Assembly: GCF_050483325.1 (NCBI RefSeq)
Contig: NZ_JBCMYF010000035.1
Coordinates: 145,486 to 209,485, forward strand
Direction of reading: 5' to 3'
Origin: Bacillus_P idriensis_A
Lineage (GTDB): Bacteria > Bacillota > Bacilli > Bacillales > Bacillaceae
Length of the DNA: 64,000 nt
Shown here: in pieces, positions 60,053 through 64,000 of the stretch
Layout: each line of letters opens with the position of its first letter
Numbering within the stretch: position 1 is the stretch's first letter
The notes under the pieces: model-generated
The model's input: only the letters and a program-made list of their open reading frames with translations
What the model was told of the DNA's origin: nothing
The model's database searches: none
Position numbers and translations under genes: made by a program

Positions 60053-60979
60053 ATGAAAAAATGGCTGATCGGAGCAGGCATTGTTCTCTCCTATATATTT
60101 ATCGTAGGATTCTTTTTTACCAATCAAATGATGTATATGAAAAAGAAGACGGATAAAGAAATTATCGACCGTGAAACGAAGGATGGACATTACGATGAGA
60201 AGGAATATGATTCTTATAACAAAATTGAAGTTTCCATCCCTTCGCAATTCGGCTATGACATTAAAGGCATGCTCATCGCCCCTCATAAAACCTATTCATA
60301 TGTGATTATTTGCCACGGAGTCACAATGAACCGGTATAATTCCATCAAGTATATGAAGCTTTTTCTAAACCGGGGGATGAACGTGCTGATCTATGATCAC
60401 CGCAGACACGGAGAATCAGGCGGCAAAACAACAAGCTTTGGACATTATGAAAAATTTGACCTGCAGTCTGTTGTGCACTGGCTGAAGGACCGGGTTGGCG
60501 ATGAACTGCATCTCGGCATTCACGGAGAATCAATGGGAGCTGTTACAACACTGCTTTATGGAGGACTAGTTGAAGACGGCGCTGATTATTATATTGCGGA
60601 TTGCCCTTTTTCTGATTTACAGGAGCAGCTGCTGTACCGCTTAAAATCCGATTTTAAACTTCCGGGCTACCTGGTTATGCCGATTGCAAGACGCTTTCTT
60701 AAAATCCGCGACGGCTATTCGCTTCAGGATGTCTCCCCAATTGCCGTGATTGACCGGATTCAGCATCCTGTTTTATTTATTCACAGCAAAGACGATGATT
60801 ACATTCCGGCTGCGATGACACAGCAATTGTTTGATAAAAAGCCTGGCTTCAAAAAGATTTACTTTGCTGAAAAAGGTGCACATGCTATGTCATATACTGA
60901 AAACCGGGAAGAATATGAGCGGATTATTGATGAATTTTTTGAAGAATTGAAGAAACACAGGCACACTGCCAAGATATAA
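60053..60979 (+). CDS. yqkD: Membrane-anchored alpha/beta hydrolase YqkD
   Basis: 308-aa serine hydrolase with an N-terminal signal anchor (about residues 3-22). The nucleophile is in GIHGESMGA (GxSxG), oxyanion residues are in IICHGVTMNRYN, and the acid/His end is IHSKDDDYIP and KGAHAMSY. The DHRRHGESGGKTTSFG segment matches B. subtilis YqkD closely. Substrate unknown. ATGs at 60047 and 60053 are both near GAGAGG; I prefer the second by spacing. Confidence 0.88.
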   Translation: MKKWLIGAGIVLSYIFIVGFFFTNQMMYMKKKTDKEIIDRETKDGHYDEKEYDSYNKIEVSIPSQFGYDIKGMLIAPHKTYSYVIICHGVTMNRYNSIKYMKLFLNRGMNVLIYDHRRHGESGGKTTSFGHYEKFDLQSVVHWLKDRVGDELHLGIHGESMGAVTTLLYGGLVEDGADYYIADCPFSDLQEQLLYRLKSDFKLPGYLVMPIARRFLKIRDGYSLQDVSPIAVIDRIQHPVLFIHSKDDDYIPAAMTQQLFDKKPGFKKIYFAEKGAHAMSYTENREEYERIIDEFFEELKKHRHTAKI

Positions 60980-60982
60980 GAA

Positions 60983-61014
60983 AAACGAGCGGATTCCTTG
61001 AATCCGCTCGTTTC
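60983..61014. terminator. Bidirectional terminator between yqkD and yqkC
   Basis: Perfect stem AACGAGCGGATTC/GAATCCGCTCGTT with a 3-base loop in the convergent gap. Confidence 0.85.
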
Positions 61015-61017
61015 ATA

Positions 61018-61260
61018 TTAACCAAGAACATCTGTAATTTCTTTCATGTTTTCGCCCATGTAGGCGATGGCTTCGTCAATTGTGGCAAACTCTTTTGCCT
61101 CAAAGGTCATTTCATCCTGCAGAAGCCAGACATCTTTCTTGTCCTCGTATACTCCTCCGATGGACCAGTGAAGCAGCGTATAAGGATGGTTGCTGTTTAA
61201 AAAGGAAACCCAAGTTTTATTGAGCGCTATATTTTTAAGTGATGTTAAGCGGTCCTTCAT
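61018..61260 (-). CDS. yqkC: YqkC-like protein (DUF2552)
   Basis: 80-aa soluble protein with SLKNIALNKTWVSFLNSNHP near the start and KDVWLLQDEMTFEAKEFATIDEA in the centre (split for length). Matches the DUF2552/YqkC family. Function unknown. The ATG at 61260 follows GAGGTGGAG, and it starts 13 bp after the yqkB stop, so the two are an operon. Confidence 0.85.
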   Translation of the reverse strand: MKDRLTSLKNIALNKTWVSFLNSNHPYTLLHWSIGGVYEDKKDVWLLQDEMTFEAKEFATIDEAIAYMGENMKEITDVLG

Positions 61261-61273
61261 CTTTTTCTCCACC

Positions 61274-61600
61274 TCACTTTACAGTTAAGCTCATGCGCGG
61301 ATTCAAGATTTGTGAAGGACATGTCAGCATGTATGTGTTTGCTGTTTCATTAAAATCGATGGTCATTTTTTCATCCAAGAAAACCATTTTCGATTTTTCA
61401 ACAAGTACCGGAAATGCGTTTGTGTCAATTTCCAGATCATCACTGTCTTTTTCATCTATGAGCCAGAGTGCCGTAACACCGCTGACAACGCAGCCGCAGC
61501 CGTCTGTATCATATTTTAATTTGATGTGCTTATCTGAATGATCCTGAACGTTTCCTGAAATTTTTTTGATTGCACGATCTGTCCATTTTATTTCCATCAT
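61274..61600 (-). CDS. yqkB: HesB/IscA-like protein YqkB
   Basis: 108-aa protein of the iron-sulfur biogenesis (HesB/IscA/YadR) fold. Cysteines are seen in DTDGCGCVVSG and in the C-terminal TCPSQILNP; their spacing differs from canonical IscA, as in other YqkB proteins. The role is inferred only. GAGGAG lies upstream of the ATG; first gene of yqkB-yqkC. Confidence 0.85.
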   Translation of the reverse strand: MMEIKWTDRAIKKISGNVQDHSDKHIKLKYDTDGCGCVVSGVTALWLIDEKDSDDLEIDTNAFPVLVEKSKMVFLDEKMTIDFNETANTYMLTCPSQILNPRMSLTVK

Positions 61601-61734
61601 CTCTGTCTCCTCATTTCAGCTTGCATACGGCCATTTTATCATAAGTTGCCAAAATACGCATAAGGGCTTGCTTTGTCACACTGCAATGCCTGCTTGAATA
61701 CTTGTGTGTATAGAAAAAAGGAGGATTATTGCAG

Positions 61735-61932
61735 ATGAATAAAGTTCAAATCAAAGTGAATGATAATGGATCGCTTCGTGTGACCGGTGATGTGGAATTA
61801 GTGGACGCAGCAGGCAATGCGTTTCAAACCAAACAAAGCTTTTCGCTTTGCCGCTGCGGGTTATCAAAGAAGATGCCGTTTTGTGATGGATCACATAAGG
61901 GCACGTTTCAGTCGGTTGTCCGCGCTGAATAG
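61735..61932 (+). CDS. CDGSH iron-sulfur domain protein
   Basis: 65-aa protein with the CDGSH signature CRCGLSKKMPFCDGSH at residues 40-55. It has all ligands (three Cys and one His) for a [2Fe-2S] cluster. The N-terminal half is a small beta domain. Probable redox or cluster-transfer role. The ATG at 61735 is ten bases after AAGGAGG; a TTG two codons earlier is too close. Confidence 0.92.
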   Translation: MNKVQIKVNDNGSLRVTGDVELVDAAGNAFQTKQSFSLCRCGLSKKMPFCDGSHKGTFQSVVRAE

Positions 61933-61962
61933 TGAAGAGTTAAAAAACTTTTCTGTAAAACC

Positions 61963-61997
61963 GAAAAAAGGACTGTCCTAAAAGACAGTCTATTTTT
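61963..61997. terminator. Bidirectional terminator between the CDGSH gene and the YolD-like gene
   Basis: Stem GACTGTC/GACAGTC with loop CTAAAA, flanked by A6 and T5. It overlaps the end of the YolD-like gene. Confidence 0.8.
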
Positions 61998-62319
61998 CGC
62001 GAATATCTGTTATTTTGTTCAATGGCAAATCAAAGCGGGCTTCTTCTGCATTTACGATCCGAATGCATCCGCGGATCGGATCTACATAGTGCACATGCCC
62101 TTCCTGCACATGAAAACCGTGATTTTCATAGTACGTAAAAGCAAGCTCGCGGTTTTCTTCCATGGCAAGACTGATCAATTCATTGAAATGCGCAAGCTGC
62201 TGCTCATCCACCGAAGGTTTTGCTGCATATCCCTGTTCCATTTCAAGCTCCCGCAAAATTTTCACATGCTCAGGCAGCATCATGGATGTCCATTTGATAT
62301 TGCCCCGATCCCGAATCAT
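61990..62319 (-). CDS. YolD-like family protein
   Basis: 109-aa protein with the YolD-like opening RDRGNIKWTSMMLPEHVKIL and the C-terminal beta segment around GHVHYVDPIRGCIRIV. YolD-like genes typically sit next to UvrX-type Y-family polymerases, as here (18 bp after yqjW); B. subtilis YqjX is the likely counterpart. Function unknown. AAAAGGAGG lies upstream of the ATG. Confidence 0.88.
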   Translation of the reverse strand: MIRDRGNIKWTSMMLPEHVKILRELEMEQGYAAKPSVDEQQLAHFNELISLAMEENRELAFTYYENHGFHVQEGHVHYVDPIRGCIRIVNAEEARFDLPLNKITDIREK

Positions 62320-62336
62320 GACGATCCCTCCTTTTG

Positions 62337-63599
62337 TTAAGCTTTGTGTCCGCCGACAAGCTTGGCGCGATGCCTCGCGGTGCCGGCATTTGTATAGGAA
62401 ACGGCGCGCAGCAGGGCATTTGAGCCGTATTTCCCCCGAATGGAGTCCATCACATAACCGAGGATCTGTTCTTTTTCACGATTAGGCTGAAACAAATCCA
62501 GCTGCATTTCAGCATCATCTTCAATATTGGACAGAGCAATTGAAATTTTCCGGACCGTTTTATTTGCATAAAATTGATCAAATAATGCGATGCATGTTTC
62601 GTAAAGTTCCATTGTGATATTGGTCGGCTGGCGCATCGTCCGGGAGCGGTGAAATCCGCCTCCAAGCTCATCGTGACTGTAGCCGATGCCAAGGCTCACC
62701 GTTCTGCCCGCTTTCCGGTGGCTGCGTGCTCTTCTTGCGACCTCCTCACACATCTCAAGGATGACATGCTTCACTTCTTTCGGGTCGGGATAATCCCGCA
62801 TGAGGATCTGGCTTTTGCCAAAGCTGATCTGCCCCTGCAGAATCGGCGCTCCAATTTCAGACAGATCAACACCCCATGCATGATAATAGAGCTGATTTCC
62901 CATAATGCCGAATTTCTTCTCCAGCACCTCAAGCGGATGACGCGCAAGCTGTCCCACATTAAAGATTCCCATCCTGTTCAGTGTTTTTTCCACCTGGCCC
63001 CCTATGCCCCACATTTCCCGGAGCGGCGCGACCTTCCAGAGCTTTTCCTTCACATCAGCATACGTCCATTCGGCAATCCCTTTTTTCTTCGCCTCCAGAT
63101 CAAGGCAGATTTTAGAGAGCAGCATATTAGGACCGATGCCAATCGCGCACGGGAGAGAAAATTCGCGTTCCATGTCATCTCTGATTTTTGCTGCAATGGT
63201 CCAGGCGTCTCCCCATATCCCCTCGACTCCATCAACTTGAATAAAGCTCTCGTCCACGCTGTACGTATGGATGGCATCCTTTGGAACATACCGGTGGAAT
63301 AGACGTGTAAGCTCTGTTGAAATGCGGACAAAGGATGCCATCTTTGCATTTACAACGTGAATGCGGGGATCTTTTGGAATTTCGAACAAACGAGATCCGG
63401 TCTTAATGCCAAAGTCCTTTTTAAGACAAGGTGATGCTGCGAGCACTATGCTCCCCTGCCGCTCTGTATCACCGACAACAGCTAAATGGCATGTCAGCGG
63501 ATCAAGCCCTTTCAAAACCGCTGCACAGCTAGCATAAAAGCTTTTCATGTCAATGCACAAAATTTTTCGTTTTGGAAATTGACTGTAATCCTCAATCAT
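62337..63599 (-). CDS. yqjW: Y-family DNA polymerase (UvrX/YqjW-type)
   Basis: 420-aa translesion polymerase. The palm has the acidic residues in LCIDMKSFYASC and YSVDESFIQVDG. The little-finger region follows about 250-370, and DLFQPNREKEQI resembles a beta-clamp-binding motif. It belongs to the UvrX/DinB2 branch rather than to Pol IV. LexA-like boxes upstream suggest SOS control. GAGGAG precedes the ATG. Confidence 0.9.
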   Translation of the reverse strand: MIEDYSQFPKRKILCIDMKSFYASCAAVLKGLDPLTCHLAVVGDTERQGSIVLAASPCLKKDFGIKTGSRLFEIPKDPRIHVVNAKMASFVRISTELTRLFHRYVPKDAIHTYSVDESFIQVDGVEGIWGDAWTIAAKIRDDMEREFSLPCAIGIGPNMLLSKICLDLEAKKKGIAEWTYADVKEKLWKVAPLREMWGIGGQVEKTLNRMGIFNVGQLARHPLEVLEKKFGIMGNQLYYHAWGVDLSEIGAPILQGQISFGKSQILMRDYPDPKEVKHVILEMCEEVARRARSHRKAGRTVSLGIGYSHDELGGGFHRSRTMRQPTNITMELYETCIALFDQFYANKTVRKISIALSNIEDDAEMQLDLFQPNREKEQILGYVMDSIRGKYGSNALLRAVSYTNAGTARHRAKLVGGHKA

Positions 63600-63618
63600 A
63601 GTTCTTACTCCTCATTAC

Positions 63619-63632
63619 AGAATATATGTTCG
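63619..63632. promoter_or_regulatory. Weak LexA-like box
   Basis: AGAATATATGTTCG, two mismatches to the Bacillus LexA pattern CGAACnnnnGTTCG, between the promoter -10 and the yqjW start. Confidence 0.45.
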
Positions 63633-63657
63633 TATTTATTATATGACTAATAGTAAG

Positions 63658-63671
63658 CGAATATACGTTCG
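63658..63671. promoter_or_regulatory. LexA box upstream of yqjW
   Basis: CGAATATACGTTCG, one mismatch to CGAACnnnnGTTCG, upstream of a TATAAT -10 on the minus strand. Confidence 0.7.
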
Positions 63672-63694
63672 ATTTCAATGGTAGTTTTTACTAT

Positions 63695-64000
63695 GAAATG
63701 CGGAATCGCCCGTTTAGCTCCGACAGACAGATAAGGATCAGCCAGTGAAGGCGCTTTTTGCCTTTGCTGGATGATCCGTTCTGGCCGAGGAGTTGGGCGA
63801 TGGAGCTGGACACCACGAAAAGCGGAACCGACTGTTCAGACCCGACAGACAGATAAGGATCCGGCTGAAAAGGCGCTTTTTGCCTTTACAGACGGAGCCG
63901 TTTTGGCCGAGGGGCTAGGAGGTGGAGCTGGACACCACGAAATGCGGAACCGACTGCTCAGACCCGACAGACAAATAAGGATCCGACAGAAAAGGCGCTT
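63695..64000 (+). repeat. Dispersed 122-bp repeat, cluster 3 (two copies and a cut third)
   Basis: Copies F (63695-63816, type 1), G (63817-63938, type 2) and H (from 63939, cut by the window end) lie head to tail, upstream of the yqjW promoter region. In F the inner arms read GGATCA/TGATCC, and both sides differ from copy A while keeping the pairing. No gene is present from 63600 to the window end. Confidence 0.95.

Overview
The window is chromosomal DNA from an endospore-forming, low-GC Gram-positive bacterium of the Bacillaceae. The gene content (spoIIAA-spoIIAB-sigF, seven spoVA genes, spmAB, spoIIM, dacB, dacF, mciZ) and gene order closely follow the resE to yqjW part of the Bacillus subtilis chromosome as I remember it. 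Protein similarity suggests a relative of Bacillus/Metabacillus rather than B. subtilis itself. I see no tRNA, rRNA, CRISPR array, insertion sequence or prophage.

Layout, mostly on the minus strand. 0-5.5 kb: resE (cut by the window edge), resD, resC, resB, resA and rluB, covering cytochrome c maturation, redox signalling and a 23S pseudouridine synthase. 5.8-8.1 kb: spmB, spmA and dacB for spore cortex. 8.2-10.6 kb: ypuI, an unrecognised gene, scpB and scpA. 10.8-15.9 kb: a tiny YjcZ-type sporulation protein with a sigma-K-like promoter, ypuF, and the riboflavin operon ribD-ribE-ribBA-ribH-(37-aa membrane ORF)-ribT behind an FMN riboswitch. 16-20.3 kb: a 52-bp tandem repeat, a NERD-domain gene, ppiB, ypuA and lysA. 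20.4-28.4 kb: the spoVA operon with a near-perfect sigma-G promoter, the spoIIA operon, and dacF with a sigma-F-like promoter. 28.5-36.6 kb: pdp, punA, deoB, xerD, yqzK, fur, spoIIM, a GNAT gene and yqxK. 36.6-38.8 kb: nudF, mciZ and yqkF, with repeat clusters between nudF and mciZ.

From 38.8 to 54.9 kb the B. subtilis-like order is interrupted by about 16 kb of accessory genes. These are an MFS transporter, a MocR regulator, a LacI-controlled catabolic operon (HisD/HpsN-type dehydrogenase, GntP-type permease, 3-hydroxyacyl-CoA dehydrogenase-type enzyme, SDR), a three-gene GerA-type germinant receptor operon, a methyltransferase, a hot-dog protein, an AraC regulator and a LysE exporter. The conserved order resumes with yqkE, is broken again by an acetoacetate/ketone-body unit (scoB, scoA, thiolase and divergent mvaB), and continues with a DUF5316 gene, yqkD, yqkC, yqkB, a CDGSH protein, a YolD-like gene and a Y-family polymerase with LexA-like boxes.

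The most interesting non-coding signal is a family of about 122-bp intergenic repeats in three head-to-tail clusters (37.2, 58.1 and 63.7 kb). Their arms carry compensatory base changes, which suggests a selected hairpin or RNA structure. The next most interesting item is the LacI-controlled dehydrogenase operon, which has two cognate palindromic operators 32 bp apart and no obvious substrate.
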